From: Desulfobacteraceae bacterium
GTDB taxonomy: Bacteria > Desulfobacterota > Desulfobacteria > Desulfobacterales > Desulfobacteraceae
Reading direction: 5' to 3'
DNA length: 5,193 nucleotides
NCBI GenBank assembly: GCA_030638935.1
Contig: DAOWDR010000567.1
Coordinates: 1-5,193, forward strand
Position 1 is the first letter of the stretch. Each line of letters opens with the position of its first letter. Under the pieces are notes generated by a model. The model saw only the letters and a program-made list of their open reading frames with translations, did not search any database and was not told the origin of the DNA. Shown piece after piece: positions 1-5,193 of this stretch. The translations under genes were made by a program, and so were the position numbers.

Positions 1-1116
1 CACTACTTCCCCAAACTTTGCCCGCCCACATGCGGACTTGAGATAAACTATAGACGACTCAAGGATAACAAAAACATTAAAGTATTCACCATGTCTGAAG
101 TGGCAGGCGTGGACGGAAACCCGGGTGACTACACCGTAACACTTAAAACCGCTCCAAGATATGTGAACGAAAACTGCACGGCCTGCGGCGAATGTGCCAA
201 GGTTTGTGAAACCGAAATTTCCAATGATTTCAACTTTGGAATGGATCGTAGAAAAGCCGCATACCTTCCCCATAACATGGCATTCCCCGTGAGATATGTA
301 ATGGATCCCGCAATGAGCACCGATGACCGGGATAAGGTTAAAGAGGCCTGTAAATATGATGCCGTTGATTTTGACATGGAAGAAAAAACCATAGATCTCA
401 AGGTTGGAGCCATTGTATGGAATACAGGATGGCAGCCCTATGACGCCACCAAGATTGATAACTTAGGGTTCGGCAGGTATCAGAACATAGTGACCAATAT
501 GATGCTGGAAAGAATGGCATCCTTAAATGGGCCCACAGCCGGAAAAATTGTACGACCTTCCGATGATAAAGCTCCTGAAACCATCGCCTTTGCACAATGT
601 GCAGGATCCAGGGATGAAAACCATCTTTCCTATTGCTCTTATATTTGCTGCATGGCCTCCTTAAAACATGCCACCTATCTGAGAGCCCAATATCCCGAAG
701 CCAAAATTTACATCTATTATATTGACCTTAGGACTCCTGGACTGAAATATGAAAAATTTTATGCCAACCTCAAGGAAGATGAAAACATTTTCTTTGTAAA
801 AGGGAAAGTGGCGGAAGTCAGTGAAGAAGCAGGATCAGGGAACATCAACCTGGTTGCAGAAGACACCATCACAGGTGAAAAGGTCAGACAAACCGTGGAC
901 CTGCTTGTGCTTGCCACAGGTATGCAGCCAACCTGCGCCATTGACAAACCCAATGCTGATCTTGTCTACAATGAAGAAGGCTTTATTGTGAATGACTTTT
1001 CAAAAGGCGGCATGTTTGCTGCAGGTTGCGCCAACAAACCTGCCGATGTCGTAACATCTAACCAGAATGCCACCGGTATGGCACTTAAAGCCATTCAGAC
1101 CCTTGTAAGGAGGTAA
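1..1116 (+). CDS. qmoA: QmoA, HdrA-like FAD/iron-sulfur subunit of the quinone-interacting oxidoreductase complex (5'-truncated by window)
   Basis: QmoA is a cytoplasmic flavoprotein related to subunit A of heterodisulfide reductase. With QmoB and QmoC it passes electrons from menaquinol towards APS reductase during sulfate reduction. The frame is open from base 1, and the first visible residues (HYFPKLCPPTCGLEINYRR) are typical internal QmoA sequence. The ATG at 91 is therefore an internal methionine, not the start. The fragment has 371 residues; the family is about 410 long, so roughly 40-45 residues with the N-terminal FAD GxGxxG loop are missing. Visible in fragment numbering are CPPTC (C7, C11), a CX2CX2CX3C [4Fe-4S] motif (C59, C62, C65, C69), the HdrA signature QCAGSRD...YCSYICC (C200, C212, C216, C217) and a C-terminal FAD-contact segment GGMFAAGC (336-343) followed by ATGMALKAIQTL. 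It ends in TAA five bases before qmoB. Identification is very secure; only the true start is unknown. Confidence 0.95.
   Translation, partial: HYFPKLCPPTCGLEINYRRLKDNKNIKVFTMSEVAGVDGNPGDYTVTLKTAPRYVNENCTACGECAKVCETEISNDFNFGMDRRKAAYLPHNMAFPVRYVMDPAMSTDDRDKVKEACKYDAVDFDMEEKTIDLKVGAIVWNTGWQPYDATKIDNLGFGRYQNIVTNMMLERMASLNGPTAGKIVRPSDDKAPETIAFAQCAGSRDENHLSYCSYICCMASLKHATYLRAQYPEAKIYIYYIDLRTPGLKYEKFYANLKEDENIFFVKGKVAEVSEEAGSGNINLVAEDTITGEKVRQTVDLLVLATGMQPTCAIDKPNADLVYNEEGFIVNDFSKGGMFAAGCANKPADVVTSNQNATGMALKAIQTLVRR
1107..1114 (+). promoter_or_regulatory. Ribosome binding site of qmoB, embedded in the qmoA 3' end
   Basis: AAGGAGGT is a near-perfect Shine-Dalgarno sequence, seven bases before the qmoB ATG at 1122. 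It lies inside qmoA: the last two arginine codons (AGG AGG) and the first base of the TAA stop make up most of it. Together with the 5-base spacing between the genes, this points to tightly coupled translation of QmoA and QmoB, and it fixes the qmoB start. Confidence 0.9.
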
Positions 1117-1121
1117 CCACC

Positions 1122-3458
1122 ATGGATAAAAAATACGGCGTATATATATGCACAGGCTGTGGAATAGGCGAGACTCTTGACATGGAGGCTCTGGTCGATG
1201 TTCCCGATGAAGAGGGTGTAAATTGTACCACCCATCCCTTTCTGTGCTCAAAAGAAGGTGTTGAACTCATCCAGAAGGATGTGGATGACGGAAAAGTTAA
1301 TGCCATGGTCATTGGAGCATGCTCCAGACGTGTCAACTTTGACGTATTCAAATTTGATAATTGCATTGTGGAAAGAGCAAACCTGAGAGAAGGTGTTGTA
1401 TGGCCCCATTCAAGGGAGACCTACCCTGCTCTTACCGAGGATCAAAAGGATGATGAAGAACATTTTGATCCAATCCAGATGAAGGCGGAAGACTATATCA
1501 AAATGGGCATGATCCGTGTTGAAAAAGTGACCCTGCCCGAACCCTTCCAGACAGAATCATTTTCCAAAAAGATCCTGGTCCTTGGTGGTGGTGTTACCGG
1601 TATGGCAGCTGCCCTTGATGCAGCCAAAACCGGCTATGAGGTTACCATTGTTGAAAAACAAGCTGCCCTTGGCGGATATGCGGCAAAGCTCAGAAGCCAG
1701 ATGCCGGTTACAGAACCCTTTGAAGCCCTGCAGGCACCTGTGGTTGACAGCATGATCCAGGAGATTGAAGGACTTTCAAACATTGATGTCAGAACCAATA
1801 CAGAAGTGGCCCGTATTGCAGGACAGCCCGGTGAATTGACAGTGACATTCAAAACACCAGGGGAAAAAATCCCCTTTGACGTTCCCTTTCCCCTGCCCGA
1901 AGAGATGCTGGTGGATGAAAAGGGTAAGGAACTGGATGCAGAAGCCGCCCATGCCAAATATCTGGAATACAATGAAGGCCGGGAAGATATCCTTCAATTG
2001 GATCCCAATGGCGAACTTTATGGTGCCGTTATTCTGGCCGCCGGATGGCGCCCTGCCGAACTGGAAGGTGAAGCCTATTCCCACCTTGGGGTGGATCTTG
2101 CTGATGTTGTTTCCAACGATGAGTTTGAAATGATTGCAGCCAAGGGTAAAATTGTCAGACCCTCCGATGGCAAAGAAGCTAAAAATGTTGTTTTCATCCA
2201 ATCTCCGGGCAAGGAAGAAGATGATGCAGATTTTGAATATTGCGGTTCCGTTACCAGCATGGTGGCCCTGAAGCAGGCCAAGTATGTAAGGGAAGACTAT
2301 TCAGACGGTAAAGCATATATCATTTATCAGCACATGAGAACTCCGGGCCTCCAGGAATATTTTTACAAAAGCATGCAGCAAGATGACGGTGTTTTCATGA
2401 CAAAGGGTGCGGTAACAGAAGTTGTAGAACAAGGTGGTTCACTTGCCGTTACTGCCACAAATACCCTTTTGGGCGACAATCTGGGCATCAAAGCCGATAT
2501 GGTAGTTGTTGCCGGCGGTATGGTCCCTGTTACCAAGGATGATCCCATCATCAACCTGGCTTACAGACAGGGACCAGGCTTTCGGGACAATGATATTTTC
2601 GGTCAGTATGCAGACTCCAATTACATCTGTTTCCCCTATGAAACCCAGAGAACCGGTGTCTATGCAGCCGGTTCCATCAGACGGGCCATGACCATTGAAG
2701 AATCCATTGAAGATGCAACGGGTGCCGCTCTTAAAGCCATTCAATGTATCGAAAGTTCCAACCGCGGCATGGCAGTGCATCCCAGATCCGGTGACACCAC
2801 CTATCCTGATTTCTTCTTCCAGAGATGCACCCAGTGTAAGAGATGTACTGTTGAATGTCCATTTGGCGCCCTGGATGATGATGAGAAAGGGACTCCCAAG
2901 ATCAACCCGACAAGATGCAGAAGATGTGGAACCTGTATGGGTGCCTGTCCTGAAAGAATTATCTCCTTTGCCGATTATACCATTGACAGTATCGGTTCCC
3001 AGGTAAAGGCCATTGGCGTACCATCTGAAGACGATTATGATGAGCCGCCCTTAAGATTCCTGGCGCTTATTTGTGAAAATGACGCCTTCCCAGCCCTTGA
3101 CATGGTTGGCATGAACCGAATGGATTATTCTCCAAATGTCCGGTTTATCCCGGTACGTTGCCTTGGTTCGGTTAATACCATCTGGATCAAAGATGCCCTG
3201 GCCCAGGGTCTTGACGGTGCTATCCTGATTGGTTGTAAACATGGGGATGATTACCAGTGTCATTTTATGAAAGGCTCTGAACTTGCTGAAGTCCGGGTAA
3301 AAAAGATTGGGGATGCCCTTGCCAGTCTTGCCCTTGAAGAAGAACGTGTGGCCTTTGCAGAGATTGCCATTGATGAATATGACAAACTTCCTGAAATAAT
3401 TAACGCCTTTGTTGAAGAAGTGGAAGAAATGGGTCCAAACCCGTTCAAAGGATTCTAG
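1122..3458 (+). CDS. qmoB: QmoB, HdrA-like flavoprotein with two ferredoxin motifs and an MvhD-like C-terminal domain
   Basis: QmoB (778 residues) is the large soluble subunit of the Qmo complex. Residues 1-100 form the HdrA N-terminal domain: ICTGCGIGETLD (C10, C13), FLCSKEG (C42), GACSRR (C67) and ANLREGVVWPH match the HdrA pattern. Residues 150-180 are an FAD Rossmann motif (GGGVTG at 155-160, ending at E178), and the second half of the FAD fold ends with GVYAAGS (512-518). Two [4Fe-4S] motifs follow: CTQCKRCTVECP (C569, C572, C575, C579) and CRRCGTCMGACP (C599, C602, C605, C609). Residues about 645-765 resemble MvhD, the small iron-sulfur subunit of F420-non-reducing hydrogenase, with C651, C680 (RCLGSV), C705 (IGCKHGDD) and C713 (QCH) as possible [2Fe-2S] ligands. 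Unlike QmoA, it lacks the CX2CX2CX3C motif in the central domain (about 241-313), and its CAGSRD-like signature is degenerate (QSPGKEE at 360). The domain order matches known QmoB proteins, so the call is secure. Confidence 0.96.
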   Translation: MDKKYGVYICTGCGIGETLDMEALVDVPDEEGVNCTTHPFLCSKEGVELIQKDVDDGKVNAMVIGACSRRVNFDVFKFDNCIVERANLREGVVWPHSRETYPALTEDQKDDEEHFDPIQMKAEDYIKMGMIRVEKVTLPEPFQTESFSKKILVLGGGVTGMAAALDAAKTGYEVTIVEKQAALGGYAAKLRSQMPVTEPFEALQAPVVDSMIQEIEGLSNIDVRTNTEVARIAGQPGELTVTFKTPGEKIPFDVPFPLPEEMLVDEKGKELDAEAAHAKYLEYNEGREDILQLDPNGELYGAVILAAGWRPAELEGEAYSHLGVDLADVVSNDEFEMIAAKGKIVRPSDGKEAKNVVFIQSPGKEEDDADFEYCGSVTSMVALKQAKYVREDYSDGKAYIIYQHMRTPGLQEYFYKSMQQDDGVFMTKGAVTEVVEQGGSLAVTATNTLLGDNLGIKADMVVVAGGMVPVTKDDPIINLAYRQGPGFRDNDIFGQYADSNYICFPYETQRTGVYAAGSIRRAMTIEESIEDATGAALKAIQCIESSNRGMAVHPRSGDTTYPDFFFQRCTQCKRCTVECPFGALDDDEKGTPKINPTRCRRCGTCMGACPERIISFADYTIDSIGSQVKAIGVPSEDDYDEPPLRFLALICENDAFPALDMVGMNRMDYSPNVRFIPVRCLGSVNTIWIKDALAQGLDGAILIGCKHGDDYQCHFMKGSELAEVRVKKIGDALASLALEEERVAFAEIAIDEYDKLPEIINAFVEEVEEMGPNPFKGF

Positions 3459-3480
3459 CGGTAAACTTGCAAAATTATAT

Positions 3481-3486
3481 GGAGGT
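3481..3486 (+). promoter_or_regulatory. Ribosome binding site of qmoC
   Basis: GGAGGT lies eight bases before the ATG at 3495 and fixes the QmoC start. It sits in the 36-base gap between qmoB and qmoC. That gap shows no hairpin or promoter-like sequence, which fits co-transcription. Confidence 0.85.
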
Positions 3487-3494
3487 AAATAAAT

Positions 3495-4676
3495 ATGACT
3501 GAAAAATATCTTGCTCAACCGGATCTTGGGTTTATTGCCCAATTAAAAGGTCTTGGCGGAGAAACGCTGAAAAAGTGTTATCAATGTGCCACCTGTTCTG
3601 TTGCCTGCCCCATTGCACCGGAAGACAGCCCTTTTCCCAGAAAAGAGATGATAGCTGCATCCTGGGGTTTAAAAGACAAACTCATTGGAAACGGTGATAT
3701 CTGGCTTTGCCATCAGTGTGGCGATTGCACCGACCTTTGTCCCAGGGGAGCGGCTCCCGGAGATGTACTCGCAGCTGTCAGATCTGTAGCTATTACCGAA
3801 TATGCCCAACCCAAGGTGTTGGCAAATGCAATCAATGACCCGAGTAAATTGCCTTTCCTGATTGGAATCCCGGCAATTTGGTTTGCCATTCTTGCCTTTA
3901 TCACCATGGCCTATGGCGATGTAATGACCAAAATTTTTAATGTATTTGGTGTTGCATGGTCCCATGCCCATGAGGGTGCACATGTGATTTCCCCGGCAAA
4001 TTTCTTTTCCACCTGGTTTGTGGACCTGACCTTTGTCCCCACTGCAACCGCCGTGGCATTAATCTTTGCCTTGAGCCTCAAACGGTTCCTGAACGATATT
4101 CATCAGAATGCTGTTCAGGAAGGGAAAACAGATAAAAAAACCATTGACTACAAGGAATTTTTCCAGGCCCTAATCAGGGTAATCCCCGTGGTCCTGAAAC
4201 ATGATAAGTTCAATGAGTGCGAGGCGAACAAAGAACGTGCCACGCCCCATATGATGGTGTTATATGCATTCATCGGACTCTTTATTGTCACCGCAGTATG
4301 CGGTATTATGCTGTATCTTGGTGGCTATCCAGGCCCCTATCCCCAATTGAACCCCATTAAATGGCTTGCCAATATTTCAGGGGTTGCACTGGTAATCGGT
4401 TCAGGCTTAATGATAAAAAACCGATTGGATAATAAGGATCAGCTGTCTACCTATAAAGACTGGTTTATTCTAGGGATTGTCTTTTCCCTTGGCTTGACAG
4501 GCATGCTCACTGAAATGGCTCGTTTGGCACACCTGGAATACATTTCCTACTTTTTATACTATCTGCACTTAATTGCCATCTTTAACCTGTTCGCATATCT
4601 GCCGTTTTCAAAAATGGCCCATCTTGTTTACAGGCTTACCGCCATGGCCTATGCAGAATATGGAAACAGAAAATAA
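3495..4676 (+). CDS. qmoC: QmoC, HdrC/HdrE-fusion iron-sulfur and heme b membrane subunit
   Basis: QmoC (393 residues) anchors the Qmo complex in the cytoplasmic membrane, where the family oxidises menaquinol and passes electrons to QmoA and QmoB. The N-terminal part is HdrC-like with two [4Fe-4S] motifs: CYQCATCSVACP (C28, C31, C34, C38) and CHQCGDCTDLCP (C72, C75, C78, C82). The C-terminal part is HdrE/NarI-like. I count six likely membrane segments at about 119-142, 174-198, 253-276, 288-307, 323-341 and 351-371, with a long hydrophilic loop at about 199-252. Histidines at or near segment ends (H157, H159, H163, H252, H346, H358, H376) are candidate heme b ligands; the family is known to bind two hemes b, but I cannot assign ligands from sequence alone. 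There is no signal peptide, as expected with the iron-sulfur domain in the cytoplasm. It is the last gene of the operon, 18 bases before the terminator stem region. Confidence 0.96.
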   Translation: MTEKYLAQPDLGFIAQLKGLGGETLKKCYQCATCSVACPIAPEDSPFPRKEMIAASWGLKDKLIGNGDIWLCHQCGDCTDLCPRGAAPGDVLAAVRSVAITEYAQPKVLANAINDPSKLPFLIGIPAIWFAILAFITMAYGDVMTKIFNVFGVAWSHAHEGAHVISPANFFSTWFVDLTFVPTATAVALIFALSLKRFLNDIHQNAVQEGKTDKKTIDYKEFFQALIRVIPVVLKHDKFNECEANKERATPHMMVLYAFIGLFIVTAVCGIMLYLGGYPGPYPQLNPIKWLANISGVALVIGSGLMIKNRLDNKDQLSTYKDWFILGIVFSLGLTGMLTEMARLAHLEYISYFLYYLHLIAIFNLFAYLPFSKMAHLVYRLTAMAYAEYGNRK

Positions 4677-4694
4677 TTACTAAGTTCGATTTTT

Positions 4695-4736
4695 AGCAAA
4701 AGGGGGCTGATGCATGTCAGCCCCCTTTTTTTTGCT
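4695..4736 (+). terminator. Intrinsic terminator of the qmo operon
   Basis: A perfect 10-bp stem AGGGGGCTGA (4701-4710) pairs with TCAGCCCCCT (4717-4726) around a 6-base loop, followed by eight T residues (4726-4733). Flanking AGCAAAA (4695-4701) can pair with TTTTGCT (4730-4736), so the sequence is almost symmetrical. The minus strand would carry only a run of four T, so termination from that side would be weaker. It begins 19 bases after the qmoC stop. Confidence 0.93.
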
Positions 4737-4762
4737 TGAATTTTTTGAGAATCAGGTATACT
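4736..4762 (+). promoter_or_regulatory. Possible sigma-70-type promoter of the cold-shock gene
   Basis: TATACT (4757-4762) is a five-of-six match to the -10 consensus. TTGAAT (4736-4741) is a four-of-six -35 match, but the spacer of 15 bases is short. A second reading, TTGAGA (4745-4750) with GATAAT (4765-4770), has better hexamers but only 14 bases between them. A promoter somewhere in 4736-4775 is expected because the strong terminator separates the cold-shock gene from qmoC. The exact elements are uncertain, and the 5' leader would be about 50 bases. Confidence 0.35.
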
Positions 4763-4804
4763 CCGATAATTATTATTTTTCAAAATGGAAGGATGAATAT
4801 TTAG

Positions 4805-4811
4805 AAAGGAG
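4805..4811 (+). promoter_or_regulatory. Ribosome binding site that decides the TTG start of the cold-shock gene
   Basis: AAAGGAG lies eight bases before TTG at 4820. An in-frame TAG at 4802-4804 excludes any start further upstream, and the next in-frame ATG is at codon 35, inside the conserved fold. TTG is therefore the start. Confidence 0.8.
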
Positions 4812-4819
4812 AAAAAATC

Positions 4820-5020
4820 TTGCAGCAGGGAACAATCAAGTGGTTTAATTCAAAAAAAGGTTTTGGTTTTATTGAACAGGAAGGTGGAGAAGATATATTT
4901 GTGCATCACTCTGCCATTGAAATGACTGGATTCAGAACACTTTCCGAAGGAGAATTGGTTGAATTTGAGATCCAGAAAAATGACAAGGGACTGTCTGCTA
5001 CCAAAGTTTTAAAAGTCTAA
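4820..5020 (+). CDS. csp: CspA-family cold-shock protein (TTG start)
   Basis: This is a single cold-shock domain of 66 residues, the usual length for bacterial CspA-type proteins. They bind single-stranded RNA and DNA in the cytoplasm and act as RNA chaperones or antiterminators. The protein opens with GTIKWFNSKKGFGFI, which includes the RNP1 motif (KGFGFI, residues 13-18), and continues with RNP2 (IFVHH, 26-30). Aromatic residues W8, F9, F15, F17, F27 and H29 are in the expected nucleic-acid-binding places. The end (GLSATKVLKV) is the normal C-terminal strand. The start is a TTG, supported by its Shine-Dalgarno sequence and the in-frame stop just before it. The gene stands alone behind the qmo terminator and probably has its own promoter, so a functional link to Qmo is not implied. 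The family is certain; which Csp paralogue this is, and whether cold induces it, cannot be told. Confidence 0.95.
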   Translation: MQQGTIKWFNSKKGFGFIEQEGGEDIFVHHSAIEMTGFRTLSEGELVEFEIQKNDKGLSATKVLKV

Positions 5021-5111
5021 AACAACCTATCAAACCAGGGCAGGCCCTCGATATAATTTCTTGGTTTTTCTTTTTCCCTCCTGCCGCACTATTGTTGCGG
5101 CCAAAAATCAT
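4998..5111 (-). CDS. Small hypothetical ORF of 37 codons, convergent with the cold-shock gene
   Basis: On the minus strand an ATG at 5111-5109 follows AAGGAG (5123-5118) with a six-base spacer, which is a good Shine-Dalgarno arrangement. The ORF runs to a TAG at 5000-4998 and encodes 37 residues beginning MIFGRNNSAAGGKKKNQ. A glycine/lysine-rich start is followed by a short more hydrophobic end (CPGLIGCFRLLKLW) with two cysteines. I recognise no family. Its last 23 bases overlap the 3' end of the cold-shock gene on the opposite strand. It could be a real small protein, the decayed 5' end of a longer gene, or chance; the ribosome binding site is the main argument for it. Confidence 0.3.
   Translation of the reverse strand: MIFGRNNSAAGGKKKNQEIISRACPGLIGCFRLLKLW
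5032..5069 (+). terminator. Weak candidate terminator after the cold-shock gene
   Basis: AAACCA (5032-5037) can pair with TGGTTT (5062-5067), enclosing a small inner hairpin GGG-CAGG-CCC (5038-5047). The downstream side runs into a T-rich stretch (TTTTTCTTTTT). The outer stem is AT-rich and its loop is large, so this is much weaker than the qmo terminator and may not act as one. Confidence 0.25.
5083..5101. repeat. Short inverted repeat (6-bp GC-rich stem)
   Basis: GCCGCA (5083-5088) and TGCGGC (5096-5101) form a perfect six-base stem with a seven-base loop. Neither strand has a T run next to it, so it does not look like an intrinsic terminator. On the minus strand it would fall at about codons 4-10 of the small ORF, close to the start. 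Its role is unknown. Confidence 0.4.
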
Positions 5112-5149
5112 AGCTTACTCCTTTTCTTATTTTATCAGACGCAATACTG

Positions 5150-5193
5150 TTAAGATTTCTCCAATAATTTGTCCTGGTATGCGCCCTCAGACA
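5150..5193 (-). CDS. Possible C-terminal tail of a minus-strand gene that continues beyond the window
   Basis: On the minus strand one frame reads SEGAYQDKLLEKS and then a TAA stop at 5152-5150. Its polar, lysine/glutamate-rich composition is like a normal protein C-terminus, and the Shine-Dalgarno sequence of the small ORF follows 26 bases downstream, as in an operon. With only 13 complete codons visible this could be chance; another minus-strand frame is also open here. No family can be named. Confidence 0.2.
   Translation of the reverse strand, partial: SEGAYQDKLLEKS

Noticed and set aside
91..1116. Taking the ATG at 91 as the start of a 341-residue protein
   Set aside because: The frame is open to base 1, and the upstream 30 codons encode the conserved QmoA/HdrA segment with CPPTC. 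No Shine-Dalgarno sequence stands before 91. The ATG is internal.
1876..2133. 85-codon plus-strand ORF inside qmoB in another frame
   Set aside because: It lies wholly within conserved QmoB coding sequence, has a methionine/tryptophan/proline-rich shadow composition and no ribosome binding site.
1776..2201. 141-codon minus-strand ORF opposite qmoB
   Set aside because: It is antisense to the FAD domain of QmoB, is phenylalanine/glycine-rich as expected from reverse-complement codon bias, and matches no recognised family.
3051..3542. 163-codon minus-strand ORF across the qmoB-qmoC junction
   Set aside because: It overlaps both conserved genes antisense, and its composition is that of a reverse-strand shadow; it also covers the qmoC ribosome binding site.
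5083..5101. Hairpin after csp as an intrinsic terminator
   Set aside because: No T run follows it on either strand; the plus strand continues with CAAAAATCA and the minus strand with a purine tract.
1..5193. CRISPR array, tRNA, rRNA, insertion sequence or prophage features
   Set aside because: No direct repeats with spacers, tRNA-like cloverleaf, transposase coding sequence or terminal inverted repeats were seen; nearly the whole window is taken by four ordinary genes.

Overview
The window holds the distal part of a qmoABC operon, which encodes the membrane-bound quinone-interacting oxidoreductase (Qmo) complex of sulfate-reducing bacteria. It is followed by a strong intrinsic terminator, a separate cold-shock protein gene, and a short tail with weak evidence for minus-strand coding. 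The gene content, moderate GC and AT-rich spacers suggest a sulfate-reducing Desulfobacterota, plausibly of the Desulfobacteraceae type. That placement rests on family recognition, not on a database search.

Layout. Positions 1-1116 carry QmoA without its N-terminus; the reading frame is open from base 1, so the gene starts upstream of the window. Positions 1122-3458 carry complete QmoB, with its ribosome binding site inside the last codons of qmoA. Positions 3495-4676 carry complete QmoC. Positions 4695-4736 form a near-ideal intrinsic terminator that ends the operon. Positions 4736-4819 are a short AT-rich leader with a possible promoter. Positions 4820-5020 encode a 66-residue cold-shock protein that uses a TTG start. 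Positions 5021-5193 contain no confident gene, but the minus strand has a 37-codon ORF with a good Shine-Dalgarno sequence and, before it, a possible C-terminal tail of another protein.

How the genes work together. QmoA and QmoB are paralogous HdrA-like flavoproteins. QmoB adds two [4Fe-4S] ferredoxin motifs and an MvhD-like C-terminal domain. QmoC fuses an HdrC-like iron-sulfur domain to an HdrE/NarI-like heme b membrane domain. Known family biology places this complex between menaquinol and the APS reductase AprBA, so that quinol oxidation feeds electrons to APS reduction in dissimilatory sulfate reduction. The aprBA genes usually lie just upstream of qmoA, but that region is outside the window.

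I do not see an undescribed system here. The points most worth a second look are the different loss of cysteine motifs between QmoA and QmoB, the qmoB ribosome binding site encoded by the two C-terminal arginine codons of QmoA, the TTG start of the cold-shock gene, and the small minus-strand ORF that overlaps the 3' end of that gene.
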